64,000 bases of DNA, taken from NCBI RefSeq assembly GCF_028372415.1, contig NC_092878.1, forward strand, positions 5,607,501 to 5,671,500, read 5' to 3'. The notes under the pieces were generated by a model. That model was not told the DNA's origin, did not search any database, and worked only from the letters and a program-made list of their open reading frames with translations. A program made the translations under genes and the position numbers. The stretch is from Notamacropus eugenii (Eukaryota > Chordata > Mammalia > Diprotodontia > Macropodidae). Within the stretch, counting starts at the first letter, position 1; every line of letters begins with the position of its first letter. This document shows, one piece after another, positions 44,054 to 55,400 of this stretch.

Positions 44054-44200
44054 CGCTTGGGGGTGGGAAGGCAACTGGAGTTAAGTGACTTGCTCAGGTC
44101 ATGCAGCTGGTAAGTGTCCTGAGTCAGAATTTGAGCTCAGGTCCTTCTGATTCCAAGGGTGGTGCTCTATCCACTGCACCACCTAGCTGTTCTCTTGCCC
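44054..44200 (-). mobile_element. tRNA-derived SINE, antisense
   Basis: The plus strand reads 'ggcaactggagttaagtgac', 'cagctggtaagtgtcctgag', 'gagctcaggtccttctgatt' and 'ctctatccactgcaccacc', the reverse complement of the short marsupial-type tRNA SINE also present at 49,152-49,308. Confidence 0.88.
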
Positions 44201-44224
44201 TCCCTCCACCCCACCCCCAAAATT

Positions 44225-44610
44225 CAATGTTAAAGGACAGAAGGAGCCACCAAACTTCAGTAAGTGGCTAGAGATAAGTAGTTATAGAAGGTTTTGTGGG
44301 AAAAAGCAGAACTGGAACTTGGCCTTCAAGCATTAGAATCCCTTGACTGAATGACAGGAGAAAAGAGAGAAAGTGGAAACATAGAGTGACTTCTAGGAGC
44401 AATGGAGCACCACCCTTTGGATAGAATTCTGGGCTGTTAGAGGTAAGTTGGGACCACAGTGATTTCCAGAGTGAGGCATCTGAATATTATTTTGTCAGCA
44501 ATAAAGAGCCCTTGAAGATTTAGTTAAGCAGGAAACAGTTTGATGAAGACCATCTTGGCTGTAGCCTATAGGACACATTGGAGGAGGTGAAGGCAGTCAC
44601 GGCAGATAGG
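44225..44610 (-). repeat. L2 fragment, antisense
   Basis: 'taaagagcccttgaagattt', 'agttaagcaggaaacag' and 'gatgaagaccatcttggct' run parallel to the L2 antisense at 46.4-46.6 kb. Confidence 0.6.
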
Positions 44611-44884
44611 TCAGTAAGAAGGCTATTTATTGCAGCTGTTCCAGATTTCCCAAACTCTTCTCAATCAGGTCTCCAGTTTAGGTCCTTTTATGATCTTCCC
44701 AGTTTTATATTAGAGCGATTAACAGTTAGGCAACTACCCTCGTTATCACATCACATGATTGGGAATGCCTGAGATGAAAGTATTTTTAAAAAATCACTTT
44801 CTAAAAGCTGAGTATGAAGGAGAAGGATACTGATCCTTTCCAATGAATGAAGTGAATTGTAGACAAGAACCAGAAGAGGAGGGC

Positions 44885-45070
44885 TCCAGATCCTGCTTCA
44901 GTGACTTGTGATCTTTGCAAGCCATAATTTTCCTGGGCCTCAGTTTCTTCATCTGTTGAATGGGAACAATAAATCATACCCCTCACTTCACAAGGGTGCT
45001 GTACAAGATGAGATAATGTATTTAAAAGTATTTTGAAGATGGTAAATCTCAATAAAAATCTCATCTATGG
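44885..45070 (+). repeat. MIR SINE, sense
   Basis: 'ttcctgggcctcagtttcttc', 'atctgttgaatgggaacaat' and 'agatgagataatgtatttaaa' match a MIR in sense orientation. Confidence 0.85.
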
Positions 45071-45094
45071 CAGTAAAAGATTTTTGAAACTTTT

Positions 45095-45335
45095 AAACTG
45101 AGAGGCAGAATGATGTAGTGGGTAGAGAGTAGAGAGTCTTCCTCAGACAGGAAGACAATGCTCCAAGTCCTGCCTCTGAAGTATATTCAATATATTCCCC
45201 TCAGACAGATCACTTAACCTCTTGGTGCCTTAGGCAACTCTCAAGACAAAAGGTTGCCAATCTGTATGAATTCTGGGAGTTTTCTCAGTGAGAGGTCACT
45301 GTATCAATGAAATCACAGGTCTGAACAAATTATTT
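45095..45335 (+). repeat. tRNA-derived SINE with a distinct tail, sense
   Basis: Head 'gaatgatgtagtgggtagag' and 'tccaagtcctgcctctga', then a tail with 'ggcaactctcaagac', 'gggagttttctcagtgaga' and 'atcaatgaaatcacagg'. The same tail appears at 58,960-59,110. Confidence 0.75.
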
Positions 45336-45339
45336 TAAG

Positions 45340-46005
45340 CAGGACAACTCTGATCTAGATCATGTTACTGCCTCCTAGCTGGCACCCTCTAGTCTGTCCT
45401 TTTATGGAACCTTCCCCATGCTAGTTATATTTCTGCTAAGAGAATTTGTTTATCCAGTTGTTGTGTTACAATTGTGAGCAAAAAGCATCCTATCCACAAA
45501 AGGCAGCAGATTATAACCTAGCAGTTATTTCATTATTCAAAAATTTTGTCTCACCCTCTACAAGCATCCTTGAATGGAACCTATTCATTCCCTAAAAGTT
45601 ACGGCTTATGCTTAGACATGCCAAGAACAACACGAACATTTAGGACCTGAGATAAAGATCATGTTAAAGGAGAGTAAGACATGAAATTCATTCTATACAG
45701 GTCACATTGAATACTTTATCCATAAGAACATGATTGGTGTCTTCAGACAAATCTTAAATGGAAACAAAGCAAAAAATGTTATCCATCTCAGAACTCACCT
45801 CTGTTTCTGGGCTCTGGGTTCTACTCACAGGTCGAATTTGATGAAACTCATTTGCTGACATTGCTTTTCTCCTCCTTTGTTGGTATTAATGTGTCCTCCT
45901 TTGTTGGTATTAATGTTACTTGGATAGGCAGAAGATGTCTGAGGAAAAGCAAAGCTTGAGAGATAAAAGAGTAGCATGTCTTCATATGTCTTAAAATCAG
46001 ACTGC
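45340..46005. other. Unclassified, no gene seen
   Basis: Contains a perfect 24-bp tandem duplication except for the last base (45,870-45,893 and 45,894-45,917, unit starting 'tcctcctttgttggtatt'). Otherwise nothing recognised. Confidence 0.4.
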
Positions 46006-46009
46006 AGTC

Positions 46010-47430
46010 TTTCCAATCAATAAACGTGTATTTACCTCCTACAATGTGCCAGGCACAGTGTTAGGCACTGGTAATACAAATCAAAAAGAATGAAGTAATT
46101 CTTTCTGACAATGAGCTAGAGAGATAATTCATATGTGCAGAATAAAGCAGTAGTCAAATGCATGACAGTTTGGGAGGGAACCATACATAGTTGGGGTAAT
46201 TGGGGATGACTTCAAGTAGAAGATGGTGAACTATATTTTGAAATAAGGGAGGGAATCTCTGAGGTGGGGGTCAGGAGAAAGTATATTCCAGGCATGGGAA
46301 ATGGCTAGCATACAGAGTCAGAAGATGGAGTTTCATGCATAAGAAAGAGAGGGCCAATCTGACTGGATATCATAGTATAGGCAGGAGAGTTGTACAATAA
46401 GGTTGAAAAGATAAGTTGAAGTTTAGTTATGAAGGTCCTTCAAAGCTAAACAGAAGATTTTCTATTTAGAGACAATATGGAGCTGCTAGAATTTATGGCA
46501 TAGAGGAGAGACGTAGTCACATCTGTATTAAAGGAAAATCACTTTGGCAATAGTGTGGAGGATGAGCTTAAGTAGGGAGAGACTTGACAAATGAAGCCAA
46601 ATAGTCTAGGTGACGTGCTTAGGGCCTGACCTTTGGTAGTGACTGTATGAGTAGAAAGAAGAGATTCTAAGGGAGAAATTAGACGTCATTAGAAAAGGCG
46701 AGATATAGCAACTTATTGGATGTGTGGAGTCAAGGACAATACCAAGGTTAAAACCTAAGAGACTGTTCAGATGATGGCATCTTAAATAGAAATAGGGATG
46801 ACTGAAAAAGGAGGTGAGTTTTGGAGAAAGTTCTGTTTTTGGACATGTTGGATTTGTGATGTGTGAGACATCCAGTTTGAAATGTCTAGTAGGCAATCGG
46901 TGATGCAAAACTGCTGCTCAGGAGAGAAACTGGGGCTGGTTACAGATCTATGGATCATCTACATAAAGATGATGCAATACTGGGAAAAAATCAAAGTTTT
47001 CCATTACATCGTTTGTGACTTTTTAGAGAGCAGTTTCAGCTGAGGGTTGAAATTAGAATTCAGATTGCAAAGAAGTAAGGAATAGATGGGAGGAAAGGAA
47101 GTGGAGCTAGTGAGTGTAGAAGATTTCTAAGAGTTCGAGAAAGGAGGAAGGGATAAAGGATTATAGCTGGAGATTATTTAGGGAAGGGGGTGGTGGTTGT
47201 TTTGGATAGGAAGACAGGCATGTTTGAATGAAATGTGGAAGTTACCAGTAGATAAGGAGATGTTAAAGGTTGGGGGGAAAGAGGTAGAATTCTTGAGATT
47301 GCAATATTCTGGAGAACTCAGGAGGGAATAGGATCAAAGGCACGAGAAGAACTGCTTCAGAAGCCTGAAGGAAAGGATAGAATGGGGAATGATGTGATGA
47401 GGTTTTTAAAGGAATTTAAAGGAATAAGAA
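46010..47430 (-). repeat. L2 LINE, long antisense piece with RT region
   Basis: The plus strand starts with the complement of the L2 3' end ('caatgtgccaggcacagtg') and runs upstream through the element. The complement of 46,860-46,900 translates as part of the L2 reverse-transcriptase region with the words CLLDIS and WMS-like remnants. The minus frame 46,606-46,908 contains CPKTELSPKLTSFF, a recognisable L2 ORF2 stretch. About 1.4 kb survive, the longest L2 piece here; it has stops and cannot be active. Confidence 0.8.
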
Positions 47431-47485
47431 CCCATGTTGAATGACCTCAATTTGCTCAGTATAGTAAGAATTTAGATCTTCAGTT

Positions 47486-47486
47486 C

Positions 47487-47514
<28 letters not shown>
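47486..47514. repeat. (GA)n microsatellite
   Basis: About 14 GA units. Confidence 0.95.
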
Positions 47515-47517
<3 letters not shown>

Positions 47518-47679
47518 GACACAAGGAGAGAAGAGGTACACCATCACTTCTGTTGAGAGTGATAATCAGTTATAGAAAACTTTTAAAAAATTGCCTTTCT
47601 CCAGTAGGGAATCAGTTGATGTTGGATAACATGAATTTATAATGTTCCCAGGCAGTATGTTTGTATGATTTCCTTCAGC

Positions 47680-47900
47680 TGGGTTTGGTAGAACCTGAGT
47701 AGAAGAGAAGGAGGAAAATGATCAGAGTAATCCTGGGTGGAAGAAGACCTCATCTAGGCTAACTGTTATCTGTCTATTTTGAATTAGTAGGGGAACTCTG
47801 AACTCAAGAAGAAGATATATGATAACCACCCCTTTCACGCATGTCACTTGTGGTTCTTTTTTGTATCTGGGGCTGTAATATATTGGAGCTGAATAAGATG
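47680..47900 (+). repeat. Module copy C, left part
   Basis: 'gaattagtaggggaactctg' followed by 'aactcaagaagaagata' aligns with 'attagtaagggaattctg' and 'aattcaagagaggaga' at 61,818 in block D and with 22,545-22,590 in block B. It continues at 51,960-52,640 after later insertions. Confidence 0.5.
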
Positions 47901-48470
47901 TTTATATGGGGAGAAAGTATGAGTACTATGAGTACTAGCATTAAGATTTTTTTGAAATGTGCTACTAGAATTTTTTAATAACTGATTTGGCCTAAAAAAC
48001 ACTTGAACAGCAGAACAAAACTGGAAGGGAATGGAGAAATTAAATATTCATAACGGTACCCAGAGCAGAAGAAGGTTAGATCATATGTACGCAAGAAAAT
48101 ATCCGTACCTATGTGGGAAAATGGATCATGAAAAAATGCCGTTGGCAATCTGGTAGGTTCACATTAGAATTATGAGAGAATAGGCACTAAGTGCCTTTTA
48201 AATGCTTTTGTCCTTTTCCTTCCCTCCATAATTCTTATTTTTATTAGGAATTTTGTGTCTGAGCCTAAGGGAACATCCAACTGATTTGAGCACATAGAGC
48301 AAATTACCTTCCATCAGAGTGGTCACATCCTGGTAAAGGGCCAACACTAGAGATGAAGGATGAGAAATACTTGAAAACAGTGTAAATTATATGACCTGGA
48401 GGATGTCTCGGATGTAACAGAAGTATAAAATTGACATGTTTTTGCAGTATTTATTGTTGGCATCAGGACT
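47900..48470. other. Unclassified, no gene seen
   Basis: No recognised repeat, exon or RNA gene. Confidence 0.35.
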
Positions 48471-48474
48471 GAAG

Positions 48475-48615
48475 AATCAGCATGGTATAATGGAAATAGC
48501 CCTGGATATGGAACAAAGAAGTCCATTGGAATAGTGGTCTATCACTTCTTATCTGTGACAGTGGACCTAAGTTTCCTTGTCTTTAATGGCTTCTAGAAAG
48601 AAATTTAAGAGCTTA
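48475..48615 (+). repeat. MIR-like SINE, sense (weak)
   Basis: 'agcatggtataatggaaatagc', 'cacttcttatctgtgacag' and 'ctaagtttccttgtctttaat' fit a decayed tRNA-derived SINE. Confidence 0.5.
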
Positions 48616-48950
48616 TTGTTGTATGGTTGCAAAATTGAACTCTGGCAGTAGATTGTCATCTCTTGATGAGTTGCGCTATCCAGACGAACTCACCAACATT
48701 TTTATCCAGTGTGTGAATTATAGTAGATGTTTTGATTTTTTTCCCGTAAATCTGGATGTTGAATGGGTTGTCCCTGGGTTATCTGGGGACTTTTACAGCC
48801 ATCATCAGAGTCAGAAGGTTTTCCTTATTGATTTAATGGTTTGGTTTTCATTTAAGCTCTTCTTTTGGCTCCTCATTGGTACATGCTTGGATGCCAATCA
48901 GAGTGACCTTCTCTCCTGATTCTGATAATAGGATCTCCCTTCTTTTCCAG
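48615..48950. other. Unclassified; 98-codon open frame without motif
   Basis: The plus frame 48,623-48,919 starts MVAKLNSGSRLSSLDEL and ends with a hydrophobic stretch. It overlaps no repeat I recognise, but I see no domain, no paralogue in the window and no supporting signal. A chance frame is the likelier explanation. Confidence 0.25.
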
Positions 48951-48954
48951 CCCC

Positions 48955-49095
48955 TTGGAGAAAGTGTGTCATTTAGCATTCAGAGTGAATTGGCCTTGAG
49001 CATAATACTTAATCTCTATGAGTCTCTGTTTTGTCAGCTATAAGATGAGATCACCTCAGCGGTCTCTTTTAGTTTTAAATAAATTGTCTAATAAG
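48955..49095 (+). repeat. MIR-like fragment, sense (weak)
   Basis: 'acttaatctctatgagtctctg' and 'agctataagatgagatcacc' resemble the MIR core in sense orientation. Confidence 0.45.
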
Positions 49096-49098
49096 GAA

Positions 49099-49456
49099 GG
49101 GATTCTTAACCTGGGGTATATGAATTTTAGAGAACTTGATAACTGTATTTCTTTTTTCCCCAATATTTATTTTGGGAGAGGGAAGGCAATTGGGGTTAAT
49201 TGACTTGCCCAGGGTCACACAGCTAGTAAGTGTGTGAGACTGGATTTGAACTTAAGTCCCCCTGACTCAAGGGCCAATGCTTTATCCACTGTACCATCTA
49301 ACTGCCCAGATAACTATATTTCAATGTAATTGGTTTCCTTTATAACCCTTTATATTTTATTTTATTTAAAAACATTATTCTGAGAAGGGATCCATACACT
49401 TCACCATTCTGCCAAAGGGGTCCATGATACACATATAAAACAAGATTAAAAGTCCC
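49099..49456 (+). mobile_element. hAT-like non-autonomous DNA transposon, split by a SINE
   Basis: Terminal inverted repeats: left 'gggattcttaacctgg' (49,099-49,114), right complement 'gggacttttaatcttg' (49,441-49,456), 12 of 16 matching. 'taataag' flanks both ends, consistent with an 8-bp hAT-type duplication. Internal words 'cattattctgagaaggg' and 'ccaaaggggtccatgata' are those of an abundant old mammalian element. Without the SINE it is about 190 bp. No transposase. Confidence 0.65.
49152..49308 (-). mobile_element. tRNA-derived SINE, antisense, with 14-bp TSD
   Basis: 157 bp: 'ggcaattggggttaattgac', 'cagggtcacacagctagtaa', 'ggatttgaacttaagtcc' and 'ctttatccactgtaccatc'. Flanking repeats 'gataactgtatttc' (49,138-49,151) and 'gataactatatttc' (49,309-49,322) differ by one base. 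It is inserted in the hAT-like element. Confidence 0.9.
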
Positions 49457-49489
49457 AGTAATAAGACTGAGAGAAGGTCACAATCACTG

Positions 49490-51835
49490 TTTTTTGTTTA
49501 ATAATATTTTATTTTTCCAATTACATGTAAAACAATTTTAAAAATTTATTTTAAAAAATTTTGAGTTCCAAATTCTTTCCTCTCCTCCCGTAACCCCCTC
49601 TTCCTGTGAGATATAGGTCATGAATGTGTAGTCACACAAAACATATTTCTCTATTAGTCATGCTGTGAAAGAAAACATAGACCAAACACACATGCACACA
49701 CACACACACACATGCGTGTGCCCACATGCACACACACGTAAAAAATGGAAATGCTTTGACCTGCATTCAGACTGACTCCATCAGTTCTTTCTCTGAAGGT
49801 AGATGGTATTTTTCGTATAAGACCTTAGGAATTGTCTTGGATCTTTGTATTGCTAAGAATAGCTAAATCACTCACAGTTGGTCATTGTACAATATTACTG
49901 TTACTGTGTACAGTGGTCTTCTGGTTCTGCTCACATCACTTTGCATTAGTTCATGTAAGTTTTTCCAAATTTTTCTGAAAGCATCTGGCTCATCATTTCT
50001 TATATCACAATCATATACCACAATGTGTTCAGCCATCCCTCAGTTAATGGATAGATATCTCCTCAATTTCTTTGCCATCACAGAAAAAGAGCTGCTATAA
50101 ATATTTTTGTACAAACTGGTCTTTCCCCCTTTTCTTCTGATCTCTTTGGGATATAAACCTAGAGGTGGTATTGCTAGATCAAACAATATGTACATTTTTA
50201 TAGCCCTTTGGGCATAGTTCCAAATTGCTCTCCAAAAATGTTCTGATCTTTTCATCTGTTTCACTAAATTTCTATTTTTCCCCTGAAGGAATATACTGTT
50301 TTTCTGAGTAGGTGATTCTTAGTTGTAATCTGATCTCTCCTATCTTCTGGAATATCATATTCTAAGTTCTGTGATCGTTTAATGTTAAAGTTGTTCAATC
50401 CTGTGTTATCCTGACTACAACTTCATAATACTTGAATTGTTTCCTTCTGGTTGCTTGCAGTATTTGCTCCTTGATCTGGGAGCTCTGGAATTTGGCTAAT
50501 ATTCCTGGGAGTTTTCATCTCTTTCAGGAAGTCAATGGATTCTTTCAATTTCTATTTTACTCTCTGGTTCTAGGATATCAGGACAGTTTTCCTTGATAAT
50601 TTCTACGATGTCAAGACTCTTCTATGATCATGGTTTTTAGGCAGGCCAATAATTCTTAAATTATCTCTTCTCAATATATTTTTCAGGTCAGTAGTTTTCC
50701 CAATGAGATATTTCACATTTTCTTTTATTTTTTTATTCTTCTGATTTTGTTTATTTTTTCTTGATATCTCATGGAGTCATTAGCTTCCACGTGCCCAATT
50801 CTAATTTTTAAGGAATTATTTTCTTCAGTGAGCTTTTGTGCCTCCTTTCCCATTTGGCTAAGTCTACTTTTTTAAAATTTGTTTTCTTCTTTGAATTTTT
50901 GTACATCTTTTCTTATTTTTCTGTGGACTCTTTTTATATGATTTTATTTGCATCAATCTCATTTCTTTCCCCAATTTTTCTAGGCTTCTCTTATTTTATT
51001 TTTTAAGTCCTCTTTGAGCTTGTTCTAGGAATTTTTTTTGTTTGATTTCAATTCACATTTTTCTTTGAGGCTTTGCTTGTAAGCTGTTTTGACACTGTTG
51101 TGCTCTTTTGAGTTTGTGTTTTGATCTTCCCTGTCACCAAAGTAAGTTTCTATAGTCATGTTATTTTTTCATTGTTTGCTCATTTTTCCAGACTATTTCT
51201 TAACTTTTAACTTTATGCTAAGGTTAGGTTCTGCTCCTGAGGTGGAGAAGACACTTTCAATTTTCACGTTTTTCATGCTAATGTTTTCAGTGCTAATTCT
51301 GGAGACCTATAAGTTTTCAGTTCTTTTCAGGGGACATGATCTATGGAGAAGTATGATCACTGCTTTCCTGTGGCCTGTGCTCTGATCTGTGAGTGATCAC
51401 AAAGACTCTTTTCTACCGTGGAACTGTAACCAAGGTCTTTCCTCCCCTGTTGCTGTGAGTGCTAGTGTGCTAGTGTTCTTCTTTGCCTTGGGACTGCAAC
51501 CCTGGCCTGCAACCTAGATCCCCATATGGAAGTTGCCACTGCTGATTCAGTTACGCCCCAATGCCTGCACTGGTTTTCCAGGATGTTGTCTGCTGCTGAC
51601 TTGCCAGGGTGCCGGCACTAGACTGTGCTCTACTCTCAACCCAATGAGACAGACCTTTCCTATCAACCTTCTAAGTTTTCTTGGGATGGAACATTGTTTT
51701 ACCTTTTTCTTTTGTTGGTCCTGCCACTTCAGAATTCATTTTGAGGTGTCATTTAAGTTACTTGCAGGGGAATTTGGGAGAACTAAGGTGAGACCCTGTC
51801 TTTACCCCATGGTCTTGGCTCTACATACCTCTCAC
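49490..51835 (-). mobile_element. ORF2-less L1, antisense, with L1-type 3' end
   Basis: Read on the minus strand: a degraded 5' end near 51,832 (complement of 'ccatggtcttggctctac'), 5' region to about 51,180, ORF1 remnant (51,180-50,255), then directly L1 3'-terminal sequence (50,255-49,490) including 'ctgctataaatatttttgta' on the plus strand. That 3' end differs from the HAL1 3' ends at 14.8, 30.4 and 36.5 kb. Possible short TSD 'cacaatca' (49,479-49,486 and 51,855-51,862), not firm. A CA-rich tract is at 49,690-49,735. Confidence 0.75.
50255..51180 (-). pseudogene. L1 ORF1 remnant
   Basis: The minus strand shows the ORF1 word order parallel to 16.2-17.2 kb and 40.75-41.69 kb: the C-terminal domain (50,280-50,580), the RRM start ('ttaaattatctcttctcaa' near 50,655 on the plus strand) and the coiled coil (50,700-51,060). 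Stops and frameshifts are dense; no open frame over about 60 codons remains. Confidence 0.75.
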
Positions 51836-51959
51836 CCCTCCCTGCCCATCATCCCACAATCATTATTGGTAGAGGGAATAATTAGAATTTTAAAAACCAT
51901 CTATCTTGGAGTTGCTAAAAAATATTTCAAAATGAGACCAAGATATGGGCTGATCAGGA

Positions 51960-52640
51960 AATTTTCCCAAGGAGAGTTAAGGCAGGAAGAAGAGATGAGG
52001 AAATATTCTGCCATAGATTGATCAGTTTACTTCCCTCAGATTTCATGCTTAAGCCTGGTCTCAGAAACTTTTGATTTCTCAATGGAGTAAATTCATGCAA
52101 AATATTTGGCATGTGTTCAATCTTACTCCTATTCACACACCACTAATCCTCTTTCTTCAAATCCTCAAACCTCTTGCATTTACTTTTCAATCTCAGTTTG
52201 AAGTTTTTAGTTCCTCTGGAACTGGAACTTTGTATCTTCTCCAATTCCTGTAGTAACTTTGTTCCATTGAGAGTCATTTAAAGATGATTACCAACCTCTC
52301 TTCTCCATGATCCCCACTGAGTTTTTATTTTTCATCTTCCCCATATTTTATACACAACTTTTTTCTTCAGGATACCCTTATCTCTTCCTCCAATTACCAC
52401 CCAAATCGTATCTCTATGTCAATAAGAGTTAAAGGAAAACATAGAATTCTGCATTTTTTAAAACATTGGTTTTGCTGACCCTTTCTCAGCATATTACCAG
52501 CTTGGATCTCCTTCCCAGTTCTACAAGACTCAAAGCTTCAGGGAGAAGACAGGACTTGAGGTTTCTTGGGGTTAAGGGCTCGATGAGCAAGAGCAAGCCT
52601 CCCAGAAGTTTCTAAAGTAAATGTTAGGGTCCAAAGACTC
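51960..52640 (+). repeat. Module copy C, right part
   Basis: 52,310-52,460 ('ccactgagtttttattt', 'tttcttcaggatacccttat', 'agaattctgcattttttaaa') followed by 'cagcttggatctccttccca' aligns with D1 at 60,160-60,390 and D2 at 62,195-62,390. The 136-codon open frame beginning at 52,621 has no counterpart in the other copies. Confidence 0.6.
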
Positions 52641-52739
52641 TTGGAATGACAGCAGCAGCAGACATGAAAATTTATTTCTTACTGGAAACCAATCAAATTT
52701 TCTCAGTCATCAGACATGCCCTGGTCTAGCAAAACATAG

Positions 52740-53610
52740 ATTTGGTTATTTGTTATTGCCTTTAAAAAGTATTGACTTTTTAATATTAGTCACTTTCTAT
52801 TCCATTGTCCCTATAATAAAATTCTTCTTTGTAACAAAGAACCCCACAGTTAAAACAAATAGCATGTTGATAGCGTCTGGCAACGTATGTCTGTCTCATT
52901 CTATACTTGTAAACTTTACCACTGCCTACCCAGAGGAGAGAAGCATGTTTTGTCTTCAGTTTTCTGAAGTCACATTGCTGATTAAACTGATCTGTATTCT
53001 GACATCTGTGTTTTCTTTTACATCATTGTAATCACCTTGTACACTGTTATCTTGGTTCTACCGACTTCTGTCTGCATCAGTCTGTATAATTCTTCCTCAG
53101 TTTCTTTGTTCCACGTAATGATAATTTCTTATGGACAATGATAATATTCCATTGCATTTATATGCCATGATTTGTTCAGCCATGCCACAACTGATAGGCA
53201 ACACTTTCATTTATAATCTTCTGTGATTACAAAATGTGGTATGGATATTTTTGGCACACATAGAAACTTTCACTCTATCATTTGACTTCCTTGGAGTATA
53301 TGGTGAATAGTGGTATCATGGAGTCAAAGAGTATAAGCAATTTATTTCCTTTGATAGCACAATTCCAAATTGTTTCGTATTAGAGTTGGATCAATGAACA
53401 GCTCCATCAATAGTGTATTTTTGTGCCTTACTTCCTACGACTCCTCCAGCATTGTTTCCATATTTTATCATCTTTTCTAATTTGTTGGCTAAGAGTTCAT
53501 TTGTCTTTTCTTTACTGTTACTGATTTGGAGCATGTTTTCATGTTGTGAATAACTTACATTTCCTAATTTGGAAACCATCTGTTTGTATCTTTTGACCAC
53601 TTACTGTGAC
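52740..53610 (-). repeat. Old L1 3' portion, antisense
   Basis: 'aatattccattgcatttatat', 'ttgttcagccatgccaca', 'gcacaattccaaattgtttc' and 'tgtttgtatcttttgacca' reproduce the antisense L1 word order. Confidence 0.75.
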
Positions 53611-54180
53611 CAAAGAAGAATCCGGGCTTCAACCAAGGAGGGAAAAATGCAAGGACCAGCAACTGGATTATAGCCAAGGGTACCATAAAAATTCCTCAGG
53701 AATCCCAGATAATTAGGAAATTTTGAATTTTTTATAACTTTACTCCCACTTTAAATAACCAGCTTTCTTTGATACAGAGGTAAAATTCAGTATGACAAAT
53801 AGAAACCCCAAAAGAAATATGGATTGTATAAAATTCCATATTGCCATCGTGGTCAAATGAGTTGTCCTTGTTCTTTGAAAATCTTGTCCTGAGTCAGATG
53901 AGTCAAAAATAGAAAGACAAGAAGTTTCTCTGGAATGAACTACCTTCCTCCTCTACTCCTGCACAATCTAAACAGAGATGTCTTTTCCCCTACGGAATTC
54001 TTACCATGCAGACCTTAGAGGATGTTCTTGGATGAATATGCCCTTGAAGTGGTACTTTTCCTTCCATTTGAGCAAATAATGACATCTGTCCTCATCCATT
54101 CATTCTCCATCCCCCACCTGTCCTTATAATGACTCAAAATCATTAGTTGACTTGAATTCTGCCACTCAATCAGCTGAAAA
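53610..54180. other. Unclassified, no gene seen
   Basis: No repeat family or exon recognised. Confidence 0.35.
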
Positions 54181-54184
54181 AATA

Positions 54185-54340
54185 GCCATAAGGTCAAAGA
54201 TTTAGAGTTGGAAGGGGCCTCAGATGCCACCTAGTTCAACCAGATCATTTTGCAGATACAGATACTGAGGCTTAGCATGGTTAAATCACTTCCTAAGGTT
54301 ATTAAGTGACTTGTCCAAAGATAAACAGATATTATGTGTC
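54185..54340 (-). repeat. MIR3-type SINE, antisense
   Basis: 'aagatttagagttggaagggg', 'gccacctagttcaaccagat' and 'agatactgaggcttagcat' in order. Confidence 0.85.
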
Positions 54341-54795
54341 AGAAATAAACCAGTTCATAGGATCGTGTGTATCAAGGTGGCACAGGGGAATAAGGGTAAG
54401 TTAAATGGGAAGATCTTTCCCATTTATAAATAGGCCCATATGACCTGCTTAAATCACATGGAAGCCTAAGTCACATGTGGTAGGTGGAACATTGTTGAAC
54501 AGGTAGAACAGGAAGGGTAGCGTAGAACTGGGAGGAAGTTGGTCAGAGCAGTTAGAGTGGAGGAGAGAAGACACAGGCAGGCATAGTTAGTGGTGTGTGT
54601 GTTTGTGGGGGTGGGAGGAGGCTTGGGAATGGCTTTGTACCCTGCAGTGCTAATGTGTATTGACTTCTTGGTTACTATGACAGATATGGCTTTCTGGTGT
54701 CTGAGTGTTTTTCTTCTGCTTTGTATATGGAGAGTCTGTTATATTTTGCAATTCAGAACTATGCCAGCATATTCATAGTCACCCTCAGTCCTGTG
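54340..54795. other. Unclassified, no gene seen
   Basis: GT-rich around 54,590-54,620. No recognised feature. Confidence 0.35.
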
Positions 54796-54799
54796 AATA

Positions 54800-55000
54800 T
54801 CGCCTTGGGGATATAGGTTGATAAAGTGCTGAGCCTGGAGTCAGGAAGACTCATCTTCCTAAGCAGAAATCTGGCCTCAGTCACTTACTAATCATGTGAC
54901 CCTGGAAAAGTGACCCTGGGTTTCAGTGCCCTCTTCTGTAAAATGTGGATATTGGACTAGATAGCATCTAATACCCACATCTAGATCAATGATGATATGA
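54800..55000 (+). repeat. tRNA-derived SINE, sense
   Basis: 'tgctgagcctggagtcagga', 'ctggcctcagtcacttac', 'taatcatgtgaccctgg' and 'tgtaaaatgtggatattggac' in order. Confidence 0.8.
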
Positions 55001-55400
55001 TTTTTGGATTTGAGTTGTCAAAGCAATGAAGGATAGGAATATTAAAATATGATCCAAGGTCAAGAGAATGATTGTTCAGAGGTAATTAATAATAGCAACT
55101 ATAATAATAGTTTTGTGATTAGGACATGAAGACCTTCCCAAGATCAGGTTCAATAAAGGGTTTTGAAACACGATAAAAATAAACTGTCACCATGTGAAAA
55201 GTGAGAACTGATTAAAATCAATATAAGATCAATGAAATTAGCCAGCTAGAGCAGTGTCCTTCCCATAAAGTCCTTGATTGTCCTAAATTGTCTCCTGAAA
55301 TTATAACAGTGAGACACCAATCTAAAGCGTACTAACATACAATACGTTATAAGCTACTATGAGCTACTCAATTGTATTTTAATACACAGAGGAGAATGTT
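55000..55400. other. Unclassified, AT-rich
   Basis: No recognised repeat or coding signal. Confidence 0.3.

Noticed and set aside
48623..48919. 98-codon frame with a hydrophobic C-terminus as a membrane protein gene
   Set aside because: Single occurrence, no motif, no splice or promoter context; likely chance.
51533..52021. 162-codon plus-strand frame, the second longest in the window
   Set aside because: More than half overlaps the antisense 5' region of an L1, and the rest has no motif and no conserved counterpart in the other module copies.
52621..53031. 136-codon plus-strand frame
   Set aside because: Runs from module C into an old antisense L1; no domain and no conserved paralogous frame.
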